NCBI GenBank assembly: GCA_029953675.1
Contig: JAMWBK010000009.1
Span: forward strand, 1-64,000
Direction: 5' to 3'
DNA: 64,000 nt
Origin: Rhodosorus marinus
Lineage: Eukaryota > Rhodophyta > Stylonematophyceae > Stylonematales > Stylonemataceae
Shown here: piece after piece, positions 32,801 to 42,451 of the stretch
Numbering within the stretch: the first letter of the stretch is position 1
Layout: each line of letters starts with the position of its first letter
Made by a program: the position numbers and the translations under genes
Notes under the pieces: generated by a model
Database searches by the model: none
What the model was told of the DNA's origin: nothing
The model's input: the letters and a program-made list of their open reading frames with translations, nothing else

Positions 32801-32974
32801 AGCTGCAAACACCTACCGCACAGGAGTGAGGAGCTGAGAGACGTGAGATCCCAGATAAACCGGCAACTATGGCGAGGTAACGCGGAGATAGCACTAGGCG
32901 CTTTGCGCGTGGACCAGTTGGAGAATCCGCTGGTGCCTGTCTTTTCTTTTGAACGTAGCATGAGACCCCGGTAG
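29832..32974 (+). pseudogene. Family A ORF2: RT plus RLE, with nonsense and frameshift
   Basis: Starts at ATG 29832 (MPSRRRGIKRRR). The RT motifs are SPGPSGLRAEHLQGA, RLDLENAFNRID, GVQQGDPLGP and AIHDDITIVG. A TGA at 30696-30698 replaces an Arg codon seen in the truncated copy near 20.93 kb (C to T). Near 31715 a two-base TC insertion shifts the frame. From there to 32974 the zinc knuckle (CTSCRSKHG..RFHHC) and RLE (RPDIVARHP..YALDVTVVSP, AHYKEAM, FIPIAIETFGR) are intact, ending RSMRPR with TAG in the hairpin loop. Confidence 0.85.
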
Positions 32975-32980
32975 CGGGGT
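32965..32980 (+). promoter_or_regulatory. Stop-codon-spanning hairpin of family A
   Basis: ACCCCG-GTAG-CGGGGT: a 6-bp stem whose GTAG loop contains the ORF2 stop codon (32972-32974). The same hairpin occurs at about 2.12, 11.60, 12.98, 18.66, 21.37, 22.85 and 33.16 kb, some with a U-G pair. Probably a 3' recognition structure for reverse transcription; the function is inferred. Confidence 0.65.
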
Positions 32981-33072
32981 TCCAGTAAGTTTTTCCCTAG
33001 ATAGGATTAGACGTAGTGTTGCGCAGCAGTAGGCAGCTGCCCCGTAAAGCTTACGGTTACGTTACCTCAGAC

Positions 33073-34856
33073 TAACGTAACCGTAAGCTTTACGGGGCAG
33101 CTGCCTACTGCTGCGCAACACTACGTCTAATCCTATCCAGGGAAAAACTTACTGGAACCCCGCTACCGGGGTCTCATGCTACGTTCAAAAGAAAAGACAG
33201 GCACCAGCGGATTCTCCAACTGGTCCACGCGCAAAGCGCCTAGTGCTATCTCCGCGTTACCTCGCCATAGTTGCCGGTTTATCTGGGATCTCACGTCTCT
33301 CAGCTCCTCACTCCTGTGCGGTAGGTGTTTGCAGCTGTCGCGGAGGAACTCTTGTGCCATTTGCCCCGTACGCCCAAACGTCTCTATCGCTATCGGGATG
33401 AACTTGTCATCCGGTTTCTCGATCACCATCGCTTCCTTGTAGTGAGCGATTTTCCACTTCTCCGCAGCTCTCGCCGCGTATCCGCTATCATCTTGGCTCC
33501 GCCGCAAATAGTTTCCCTGTAATGGTGACACCACGGTCACATCCAGCGCATACCTTTGTTTGGTCCTCGGATGCCTAGCAACGATATCAGGTCGCAGTCC
33601 GTAGCTCTCGAAGTACCCCTCAGGTTCTTGCTCTACGTCCATGAAGTTCCATCGCCTCAGCCACCGTGCCAGCTCTCTGCAGATTTCGTCGTGCCTACGT
33701 TGCCACAGTCCAGTTGATGTTGGGCAGTGATGAAACCGTTGTACCCCAGTCCTTCCGTGTTTACTCCGGCAACTAGTGCACTTCTCGGTGGTCCGCAATC
33801 CCGGAATTGGCAGCCCCAGCAGTTGTCGAACGTTTACCTGCATCTCAACCCCACTCATTTTTTTCGGTGTCAGCGTTGGTACTTCACGCAGCCAGACTCC
33901 CGACCCGGATCCCGCGGCGGACCGTATTCGAGCTCGGTTTTCAGTGGAGATTCGTGGGTTGGTGACCAAGCTTTGGAATGCACAATGGTGTGCCTCTCGA
34001 GAGAGGGTTTGTTGTATTGAACCATTATTCCAAGCTGCAGTCTCGCCCGGTGCGCTTCGAAGAGACATTTCGCGCGGTTGTTGCAGGGTAGTCAGTGCCA
34101 AGATCCGCGGTGGGGTTTCTGGTCCTAGCCTCTGTTGTATTGCTCGCGACGATGCACAGATCTGGTCCGCCAGCTGTGAAGTCGACCATCGTTGATCCAT
34201 CGGCTCGTATGTGTCTGGTGAGCGTTCTGCCGAAACCTCCCGCTCTAGTTCAGTCAGGTATGGCCATTCATCTTCATTGTTCCCGAAGGTGTTTCTCCAT
34301 GACGAGTAAAACGCGATGGGTTGGACGCGCTTTCGAGTAGCGAAACCCAACCCTCCCCAGCGGCAAGGCAGAGCGATTTGGTCCGAGATCAGCTCTGCGT
34401 ACTCGTCGTCCTCTACAGCTGTCGTAGCGAGGCCTCCGAATAGAATTTCCAGATGATATCTGGTCATCACATCCGCCTCGCGTGCCAGAGTTCTTCCAAA
34501 CTCGTATGCGAGGCATCGTAGAACATAGTCTAGTCGCGTTTCCGCACAGAACCTGAAGAGGGCAATTTGCGTCGTAAGCTCCGTTTGTGGAAGCTTGGCA
34601 ATTTCCTCAAAGAGTTTCTCATGCTTATTTTGCAACCCCCGGCACTCCTGTTCGATATATTCTCGGCTGCCTATCGGTATCGAGTGGATGGTGACTCCGT
34701 CTCTGGTCACTTGCACTCCAGGGATCTCATGATTGACCATTCGCGTGGTAGTCAGTGTTCGCCCGTACACAGTGGAGTTGCCGAGTTGCAGGCGTGCTCC
34801 AAGAGAGGGGAGCACAGTTCTTGCCCATGCCAGGGATGCCTTCAAGGCTTGTAGTG
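33073..34856 (-). mobile_element. Family A element, 5'-truncated, opposite strand
   Basis: A single open frame of 560 codons (33163-34845) from the middle of ORF2, just after the IHDD box, to RSMRPR. It is the longest undamaged RT-thumb/knuckle/RLE stretch in the window: CTSCRSKHG..RFHHC, RPDIVARHP..YALDVTVVSP, FIPIAIETFGR. The tail ends at 33073. The 5' truncation at about 34856 joins unrelated sequence. Confidence 0.9.
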
Positions 34857-35129
34857 ATGGACGCTGTCCTTGAATAGAGTAGGCCGCACAATTCCATTTT
34901 TCACGCGTTAGTGCAAGTGCGACTCACAACTGTGCGGCGGGCACCTATTGGATTCATTTCATTTGCACTGGGATCTGAACTGCTTATGAACTCCATGCAC
35001 GACTAACTCATCTTCAGCGGTGAACTGGCAGTGGATTACCCTGTTTCTTCGATTCGTTAACCACGAGGCAACTATTTCAGATACATTGCCCAGAACGGAA
35101 TGTCCTCTACCTGGGGTTGCCAATGCCCT
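34857..35129. other. No gene seen
   Basis: Unique-looking sequence between the truncated family A copy and the AT-rich tandem repeat; no supported feature. Confidence 0.4.
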
Positions 35130-35232
35130 AAAGTGCAAAAATTGTAAAGCGTAAAAATTGTAAAGTGGAAATAGTGTAAAGTGTTAAATGTGTAAAGTGC
35201 TAAAAGTGTAAAAAGTGTAAAGTGAAAATAGT
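35130..35232. repeat. AT-rich minisatellite with TGTAAAGTG units
   Basis: Six or so degenerate units of about 15-18 nt built on TGTAAAGTG(n)AAAA. Similar wording (GTAAAGTGTACACGGTAAAAAGGTAAAG) is found in the family A leader at 28.13 kb, so it may derive from an element leader. Confidence 0.6.
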
Positions 35233-35589
35233 CAGGGCGCAGCGCTGCACATTGACAGTTCTGTCAAACTCCGAGATACACAGCTCTTGCAGTCTACGGT
35301 GACAGTAGAGAGCGCATCATCTTGCAAGAAAAATGCTGGGGTGGGGTTTGGTCCGCCATCTTGGCGATTGGAAGCAAGGAAGTACGTGGGTTACTTCGGG
35401 GTCGCAGACTGGCTTTTAGACCGGAAAGTACCTGGAACCTGCAAGAAAACGCATCAACGGCAGTTTCGCATCCCATACATGACACTCCGTTTAGCCAATG
35501 CAGTTAACAAACAGTGCAGAGCTTAGTCAATTCTACTCCCTCACTAAATCAGAGATCGACGTCGTGATACTGGCTTGCGAGTGATATCT

Positions 35590-35668
35590 CTTCCCTAGTT
35601 ATTAGTTCATCTTCACGCCTTGCGTAGCGCTTCAGGCTATGCTAGTAAAGTCCAGTCCAGTGATATCT
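35590..35668 (+). repeat. Family B 3' tail alone
   Basis: CCCTAGTTATTAGTTCATCTTC, then the GCCTTGCGTAGCGCTTCAGGC hairpin and GCTATGCTAGTAAAGTCCAGTCCAGT, match the last 70 nt of family B copies without any coding sequence. It is either an extreme 5'-truncated insertion or a tail-only mobilised unit. Confidence 0.7.
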
Positions 35669-35907
35669 CTGGCGCCCAATGCTCTGCCCCTAAATTTGCT
35701 CGAATGCGCTTCTCGGGTTGTGGTAGTTAAAAAGTGGGCCCGTTAAGAGGAATTGCAGGAGGACGACATAGTCGAGCTTACTCCTATTACTAGTTAAGAA
35801 TGCAGAAGAGCAGCTCAGAGCTGCACACTATAATTGGAAATCTGGGTGCTAATATTCATCAGGAGGCTGAAGTTCTTTTGCAGCGCAGTGGTGAGCGGGG
35901 TAAGACA

Positions 35908-36962
35908 ATGGCAGATGATGAAGAAACGCCTTTGATCCAGGAATTAGCTGAAGACGGTAAGATCTCGAGAGGGGTACTCGTTTTGGTACCTTCCTGTTAG
36001 CGACGAAGGGGGAATTTGGCAGAAACTTCTCCTTTGCTAGATGGTCAATATGCCAACAGCTTCTCAAGCATGCTTCTCTTGCCTTACGTGTGCAACTAAG
36101 AAATGCGTGTCCGTTTCGCTGATTGCAACCTTAGAAGCTGGTGAAGAAACAGTTTCCCGAGGGAAACCTAAGAAGGAGAAGAAGAAGAAGTCTAAGCGGC
36201 GCAAGGATGACGATATCAAAACGCACATGTCGAACGAGCGGACTTTTTTCAAATGGCTCTTTTTCGGCTTCCATATTGGCGGATTTGGGACTTTTATCTT
36301 GACGTTCTTCCCTGCGGGCGGAGGGAGAGTTTACGTAGTATTGTTTGTATGGCTCGTGGCATTTTTCTTCATGTACTATGGCCTGTTCAGATACTTCACT
36401 CGTAGAAGGTGCGTACATGTGCTAGCCGTAGACAAGACTGGAAAACCTATCCTAATGCTGGTAGGGTGTTGCGCGGTGATGGTTTGTTCTGGGTTTTTAC
36501 AGAGCGATGAAGTATGGCGCAGCAAGAGAAGAGGACTGGGATGACCCCATAGCACCAGCGCTAATGACGATTGCGCTTTTTTTAACTGTTGGAGCTATTA
36601 TATTTTACGCAGTGTCCACATCACAGGTATGGCATGGTTTCGATGATACACAACTTCAGTCTTCCAGTAAGAGCGCTAGATTAACGGGACGCTTAGCTTA
36701 CAACGAAAATTGGTCCTCCCTCTGTCCCGTCTATCACAGCTGCCATCAAAGAGCGGCTGGAGGAATCCAGACAAACCGTAGTTGGAGCGCATTCGCGAAG
36801 ACGGTGGGTGAGCAGCTTCCGCATGATGAAGAAGAGCTGTCAACTGCTTCCGACGTGGTCATGGCAGGATTTGAGATCCTCTTTTCCCATGCAATGGTCT
36901 TGGCACTGGCGAAAGAGGATCAAAGTCGAATCGTGTTGCTGGACCGTCCTCAGCTTTCCTGA
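35908..36962 (+). CDS. VTC1: VTC1-like DUF202 membrane protein
   Basis: Three exons give a small three-span membrane protein like yeast Vtc1, a subunit of the vacuolar polyphosphate polymerase complex. Exon 1 is 35908-35956, intron 35957-36134 (phase 1), exon 2 36135-36408, intron 36409-36502 (phase 2), exon 3 from 36503. After a Lys-rich stretch comes the family signature NERTFFKWLFFGF with the first span, a second span (VYVVLFVWLVAFFFMYYG), a basic loop (FTRRRAMKYGAA) and a third span (PIAPALMTIALFLTVGAIIFYAV). The exon joints put the three spans in register with Vtc1. Vtc1 proteins end soon after span 3, so the C-terminal extension to 36962 may be intron or UTR (a CAG|GTATGG donor lies at about 36628). 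The Lys-rich segment is longer than in yeast. Confidence 0.75.
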
Positions 36963-37708
36963 CGTCCATATTCTAGGTTCAGAACGAAGAGGAATGAGAT
37001 TTTGCTCAGGAGTAGTTCGTCCTTTTGCGTCGTTGTGCCGATGGTCGTAAATGTCAAACGCACCTTGCTCGTCCCGGGACCGAACGAGTCAAAAGGAGAC
37101 TCGAAGAAAACGAAAACTCGTCGACGATTTCGAAGAACGGGAACCTTCGCAAATCGGAGCTTTTTCCGGATTCCCTCCATTCTTAGTTTATTTGCGCCGA
37201 GGTCAGTTCCTCCTCCGCGGCGGTTGGATCGAAACTGAATTAGGTTATCCCCAGGTGTAAAATAGAACTCGGCATCGTCCACATTTCCGAGGGCATCGAA
37301 GAACTCGATGAGGATGTATCCGCTTCTTGACGTAATTACCCTAGAAGTATACTCAGTTTCTAACAATCGCTCGAGCCGGATCTGCGCGGATGAGCTGGTC
37401 CCATCATATTCCCATGGCTCGTGAAAATGGAGTGGAGCATCATCCTGAGAGCTCACGCAAGAAAAGCTGTCCTCTGGGCAATCCGCTAATAGTCCATCAA
37501 CAATGCCTAGGCATTCTGGGCAATTTCCGTCAATGGGTGGTGCAGGAGCAGCCCCGACCAAAACCATTGAGGTCGCCGCTCCTAGGACGGCCTTCTTTGC
37601 AAAGCCGATCGCTGTCGTGGACAGATCCATTCGGCAACATACGCTAGCACCGGCCACCGCGCGTGTTCTGGGCAACAAGTGCATCAACGCCTGAAAAGAC
37701 AATACCAT
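36950..37708 (-). CDS. DUF1499 protein, probably plastid/thylakoid-targeted
   Basis: 252 codons from ATG 37708-37706. The middle matches the DUF1499 family: CVSSQDDAPLHFHEPWEY, then the Y-I-EF-D-L-VDDAEFYF strand region, and the hallmark IQFRSNRRGGGTDLGANKLRMEGIRKKL (residues roughly 160-187). The N-terminus (Arg, Ser, Ala-rich, then FAKKAVLGAATSMVLVGAAPAPP) looks like a bipartite transit peptide ending in an Ala-rich cleavage region, as expected for a thylakoid-lumen protein. The tail beyond the DUF1499 core may be extended by an unspliced intron. The 3' end is convergent with, and overlaps by 13 nt, the VTC1-like exon 3 frame. Molecular function of the family is unknown. Confidence 0.7.
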   Translation of the reverse strand: MVLSFQALMHLLPRTRAVAGASVCCRMDLSTTAIGFAKKAVLGAATSMVLVGAAPAPPIDGNCPECLGIVDGLLADCPEDSFSCVSSQDDAPLHFHEPWEYDGTSSSAQIRLERLLETEYTSRVITSRSGYILIEFFDALGNVDDAEFYFTPGDNLIQFRSNRRGGGTDLGANKLRMEGIRKKLRFAKVPVLRNRRRVFVFFESPFDSFGPGTSKVRLTFTTIGTTTQKDELLLSKISFLFVLNLEYGRQES

Positions 37709-38597
37709 TCCTCCAAGTAACTTACATGCCTATTCCTTCCCGTACCCAAGTAAGAAATCCCTCATAACATTTGGTCATGTTCTCTCCTGCAACCCATGCC
37801 CGAGGTTAATTCTCTTACCAGCCAGGATACAGGAACAATCTATAGAGAAAGCTCACGCCTTGATTTCGTTGTAAATGAAGCATTTAATATTCCGATATTC
37901 GGCACATCGGGCCGGAATGGAGACGGTATTGCTTATCCGGGACTACGTAGAAAGAAAGGAACGGAGCCTGAAATTGGAATGGAATTGGTCTACAGCAGTT
38001 TTTTCCCCGAAAGTAACTTGAAAGACCACCGCCGTGGAAGGCAGGTTTTTCGGTCCAAAGCAAGTTGTGTCCTAGGCTAGCCATGCTTTCCGGGTCCTCC
38101 CGTACGAGCTTGCGGTGTTTGTATTAGCGACAGAAGCGGTCTCTGCTTTGCCTTGATTATTGAGGATACGGAAATACATGCGTTAGCGATAGAGGAGCAG
38201 TCGCGAGAGGTACAAACTAAGGCCGCCCGGAAGACCTCCACCGTTCTTCTCGTACTGACCTTCAAACGGGAACAGATGTCGTTTCCAATTTTCCGTAATC
38301 TCGCATAGGATTGGGAGCCAAGTTGTATCCATCCGTGATCAATATCAAAACTTTTACGCTCATGTCAACAATGAGACTAACGGAGGCTCATTGAACCGAA
38401 AGAGTTCATTGTCATCAAGCAAAGAAATCTGTGCACGCAAACACATAAAATACTCCCATCTGTCTCAACTCCAGGATTCGCAAGGGCTCCATAACAGATC
38501 TCGAGCAGGCATCTCGGACCGCCCCGCCGAAGAAACAGTGTCACAGTACCAATGAAGCGCGTTCCCCTTGAGCACGCGGCTCCCGCACTATATTGAA
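37709..38597. other. No confident gene
   Basis: A 94-codon plus-strand frame (37796-38080, starting with ATG) has no recognisable domain and I do not call it. The rest shows no feature. Confidence 0.35.
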
Positions 38598-39802
38598 CTA
38601 GTACGCTATGACACTCTCGAGCTCCGAGATTTGAACCTCCAAAGTTGTCTTCTCCTTGTCAAGGTGCTCAGACAGTTCACTAAGGTATCTCACCAAAAGG
38701 TCCTGCTTGTGTGGTTCCCCATACGGCCACTTCTCATAGAAGTCTGACTCAACCTTAGTCTCGGTTATTCTTGCTATCCTATCTTCCCTGTCTTTCCTCA
38801 TCTCCGCGAACTGGTTTAACTTCTCCTCTCTCTCTCGCGTCTCCGCTGCAAGTTGCATCGCCTTCCTGGCTTCTGCCCGTCTGCGTTCCTCAGATTTGGC
38901 AAGCTTGGATTCCTCCTCAGATTTCATTTCCATCTCCTAGCCGACCCGACACAGAAAACGCAACAGATTTAGAAAAGTGATGCAGCATCCCGCACACCAA
39001 TATCCATGGCTCGTACACCATTCATTGCTATTCACGGGCAGAACTCAGTGGCTTGAGAATTTCGCTCTAGTCGACAACTCGCACCTTGAACTTTGCTAGC
39101 AACGCGGAAACGTTTCCCTTCTCTTCTTCATCGACGAAGATTGTTCTTGGCGGACTCGCCGGATCTTGTCCAACTTGTGATGACTCCGCGGGTTCTGGAC
39201 TTTCTGCACTCCGAGCGTGCGAGTCAGCCACGACATCCGTTATAATTTCTGCAGCAACCTCCCCGTCCTCTTGGATTTCTATCTCGATTTCTCCTACCTC
39301 GATTTCTTCGACTGTCGCAACCTCGACCCCATTGATCTGCTCTGAGGCTCCAGTCCCTTTGGAAAGGTTTCCAAGGACACGATTGTTCTCCATATCCAGC
39401 ATTTGCTGTTTCGTGCAGGCGAATGAACAAGGAGGACAAGTCAGAACTGAAAATGAGAAGGAGGGATCAACTAAGAACTGGAGTAATCGTAGTTTCAAAA
39501 AAAAAAGTGCTAACCTTTTCTGTATACAACGAGCTCTTTGCATCCGATATCTTTCCAGTTGCTATGTCGGGCACTATCTCACGCTTTATTTCCTTCTCAA
39601 AGGCTTCCGGTCCTGCTCGGAAGGCTTCAAACGCCTTGGCGGTTGTGTCTTCGGCCAGAGCTAGCTCTTTCAAGTCCCTCATCCTTTCCTTAAGCTTTCC
39701 GACAGCAAGACCCTTCTCCTTGACTTCTTTGCGCAGCCCCAGAATCTGAGGAGATTCCTTGTTCATAGCTTTCATTCTGACCGACATCGTATGCGCCCCC
39801 AA
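38598..39802 (-). CDS. Three-exon coiled-coil protein of unknown function
   Basis: Exon 1 runs from ATG 39802-39800 to 39515, intron 39406-39514 (GTTAGC..ACAG, phase 0), exon 2 39405-39085, intron 38937-39084 (GTGCGA..CTAG, phase 0), exon 3 38936-38598. Joined, the product is about 310 residues: a helical, Lys/Glu-rich start, an acidic Glu/Val/Ile middle (VATVEEIEVGEIEIEIQED), a Ser/Pro stretch, then a long charged coiled coil (KSEEESKLAKSEERRRAEARKAMQLAAETRERE) and a second helix pair. If exon 2 were read through it would end at a TAG 5 codons past the donor. I do not recognise the family. A second ATG (MSVRMKAMN) five codons in is an alternative start. Confidence 0.6.
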
Positions 39803-42404
39803 AAGATCGCCTTGTGAGATCAGTTACTGTACTAGGAAAAAGAAAACAAGGCAAAGGTCTACTTCACTTATGAATGCAACTTCGTCTATACTGCTAGCTA
39901 TGACGTCAGAAAGACTCCCCTGCTGTCAATGCGCCTTCACCTATAGCATGCATTCGCCGACGCCAATATGCAAAATGTCCCGGCCCATGTCAAAGCTTTC
40001 TAAACGCTGCCACTACGCTCAGAAAGGTCCGAAATTGGTAGGAAGCATCCACAAACGAATTTTTCTGATAAAACAATAGAAATTCATTTGTTCCATTTTC
40101 AAAATCCAGAATTTTGCATTCTCGTAGTGTATTGGGAATACAAACACACGATGTTCGATTTTTTTACGAATCGAGTATAACGACTAGTTCCGGCTGGAAC
40201 TAGTGTTGTCATGGGCCGTCGGATATTGCTTATCGTGAGACGGTCCGATAAATTTTCGGGGTGGATAGACTATTGAAAAACACTATAAAATAATTAGCAG
40301 ATGATTGAAATTTTCGCAAAAACAGGTCCGATTGCCCGTCCGATAAGTCCGTCCGATAAATCGTCCCCATATTCAATCAACGTTAGTCTAATAATCAATC
40401 ATCTCCGGTCCAGGTATTGGAGTCATGATTACTTCTTGTATAGAAAGCCCTCACCTCGCATATCATGAATCATGATTGCTTCTCGGAATGACAAGCTGCT
40501 ACGAGCATGCAATGAATCATGATTACTTCTGAACTCAGCAGGCTGTCATAGCATTGGTTGAGAAGCAGAAGCGAGAACCACCCCAATTGCGATCCCACCG
40601 AAAGAGCATAACGTTGCGTCTTGAAGAAAATCGACCTTAGCCGATTCGGCGCACAAACAGCCCGGAAAAAGATGAAAAGCAGAATCGGTCGTTTTCGGAT
40701 TATTTATCAGACAAAGCCTTCGTTTTTTCTTTTCTATTCAGGTCCGATAAATTCATATCGGACGGAAGTCCGCAGAAAATTCATTCTAGTATTACTAAAT
40801 ACAGGTCCAATAAACGTTTATCGGACGTAATCGGACGTTTCGCATCTACCATTTGTATCAGTATAAAAAAAAAGGCAATACTGATTGGGCTTGAACTACC
40901 TCAAGCGTAATAATTCTTACGGGGAACAATGCTCCGCAACAGCAAAAAAATGTTTGCAGGTGTCATATTCTGCTCCTAAAAAAGGGCCGATTGCGTCCCA
41001 TATTTATCCCAATCTCTGATATAGGCTTGTCGGACAAAAGCACTGCGTAATAATTAGGAGGGTTTCTCCTCGGTGTCCGACGTACATGTATCAGACTTGA
41101 ATTAATATACGAAACAAGGTTCTAATTCTGATAACGTCCAACATTCTTCAATCAACGAAGGCTATTGATTGGAGTTCAATCTTCTTCTCCATCAGCTGTG
41201 TTCGTGCGCGGTCTTCCCCATGAAGTTCCTGGCTTCTTCAACAATCTTGGAGTGCTTCCAAAATTCTGAATCTGGGTTTTCTCAAAAATATTCGAAAGTG
41301 TTTGACAGCCTGTCGAACTCAGAACTAGTAATGATTCAATACTACTTGGGGCCTTTTGAGATATTGGATTACAAAGCTAACCTTAATTGAACATTAGTAG
41401 ACATTAGATGTTTTATCGGACCGCTTATCAGACCGGTAATCGGACACGTGTTTTGGAAGGATTTCAACAAGATACAGCTTAAATATATACGGTTTGCAAT
41501 TGTCTATCCCACCAAAAAATTCCTAGCATCAGTCCGATAGCTTTTGTCAGACGGTTTATGCCCCATTTGCAGAAGTAGGGGCCTTCAACCCCCCAAAAAA
41601 AAGTATATAGTATATACTATATATTATATAATATACGATATTGGCTTTCCTTACTATATTTTTTCCGGTCTACACAAACCCCTCCTACAAGTATTGGAAG
41701 CAATCGTTGACAAACCACTACTTCCGGATTCGTCAAAATAAGTAACGACGAAACGAGCAGAAACAAAAAAGCAGGGGGGTTACATGGGGGAGCCGCAACT
41801 GGCGAAAGGCGTGAACTGGATAGACTGAAGATGGTGTACGCTGGAGGTGGCCAATTCGGATTTTGCCGTTTGGCCTGAATTCAAGATGTAAGGGATAGTG
41901 TACCATCAGTGAGAGCTTTGAGAGGAAATTCGAGCAAAACCAGCCTCCCATTCGGTTTTTTATGAACTGTTGATTTCCACGCCCCATGGAACATATATTT
42001 TATCTTTATTTGTAGACGCGCGTTATCAGCGTCTCGTCTCTCGCTTCTCAGGGTAGTTAGGCTCTGAATAAACGGATCATCGAACATTCAATGAATTTGT
42101 TTAACATTGGAGCTCAGGAACAAGGCTGAAGACTGCTCTCTTATCCTATTCGCACCTACCGTTGGCAGGAAGGGGAGAAAACCAGTTCCCTAGTCAAGAG
42201 AATATTGACTCCGTAAATCGGATAAAAATGAAGTGATTGATGGTACAATTCCAGAGCAGCACAATGAATCATTCCATTAAAAAAACATGGAAAGGACGCG
42301 GCATAGGGAGCCTAGCATACTAGACCTCAAGAGCTCCTTCCAACAGCTTGTTTTCCCCCAGCTCTTTTCCCGCATGAGGGCCCCCCCTTTTACTCCTGCT
42401 GCGC
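39803..42404. other. AT-rich, gene-poor region with GTCCGATAA-type motifs
   Basis: No convincing gene. Between 40.18 and 41.56 kb the words GTCCGATA / TATCGGAC and close variants recur a dozen or so times in both orientations. Near 41.60-41.65 kb is a run of TATA-rich palindromic dinucleotides. The base composition is clearly more AT-rich than the flanking genes. Confidence 0.5.
40290..40410. repeat. Dispersed repeat shared with 11.70-11.81 kb
   Basis: The order TGATTGAAA.., AAAAACAGGTCCGATTG, CGTCCGATAA, ATTCAATCAACGTTAG, ATCAATCATCTC follows the segment at 11.70-11.81 kb. It ties the AT-rich region to a mobile element family that is otherwise unseen here. Confidence 0.6.
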
Positions 42405-42407
42405 TTC

Positions 42408-42450
42408 TACTACTGCGAGAGGTCCCGGGTTCGATTCCCGGAATTCCCCA
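42408..42450 (+). other. tRNA 3' half-like sequence (T arm and acceptor strand)
   Basis: GGTCCCGGGTTCGATTCCCGG is a perfect T arm (5-bp stem, TTCGATT loop), followed by an AATTCCC-type acceptor strand ending CCCCA. I could not find the matching 5' half (GGGAATT) at the expected distance. The sequence then passes directly into retroelement sequence (AAACTTTACGGGCAGCTGG). It is a tRNA fragment or a tRNA-derived element end. Confidence 0.5.
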
Positions 42451-42451
42451 C

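Larger units (their letters stand above)
28130..33064 (+). mobile_element. Family A RLE non-LTR retrotransposon, full-length plus copy
   Basis: About 4.9 kb on the plus strand: leader (28130-28201), ORF1 (28202 to about 29831), ORF2 (29832-32974), stop-spanning hairpin at 32965-32980, and a tail with the GGCAGCTGCC palindrome ending GGTTACGTTA at 33064. Both ORFs are damaged. Its 3' end faces, across 8 nt, the 3' end of another A copy on the opposite strand. Confidence 0.9.
31281..34856. repeat. 1.78-kb inverted repeat (tail-to-tail family A copies)
   Basis: Left arm 31281-33064 and right arm 33073-34856 are the same part of family A in opposite orientation, with an 8-nt spacer (CCTCAGAC, 33065-33072). 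In the parts I compared they differ only by scattered single bases and the TC insertion. Confidence 0.85.

Noticed and set aside
37796-38080. 94-codon plus-strand frame
   Set aside because: No domain, no neighbour support; composition is compatible with chance.
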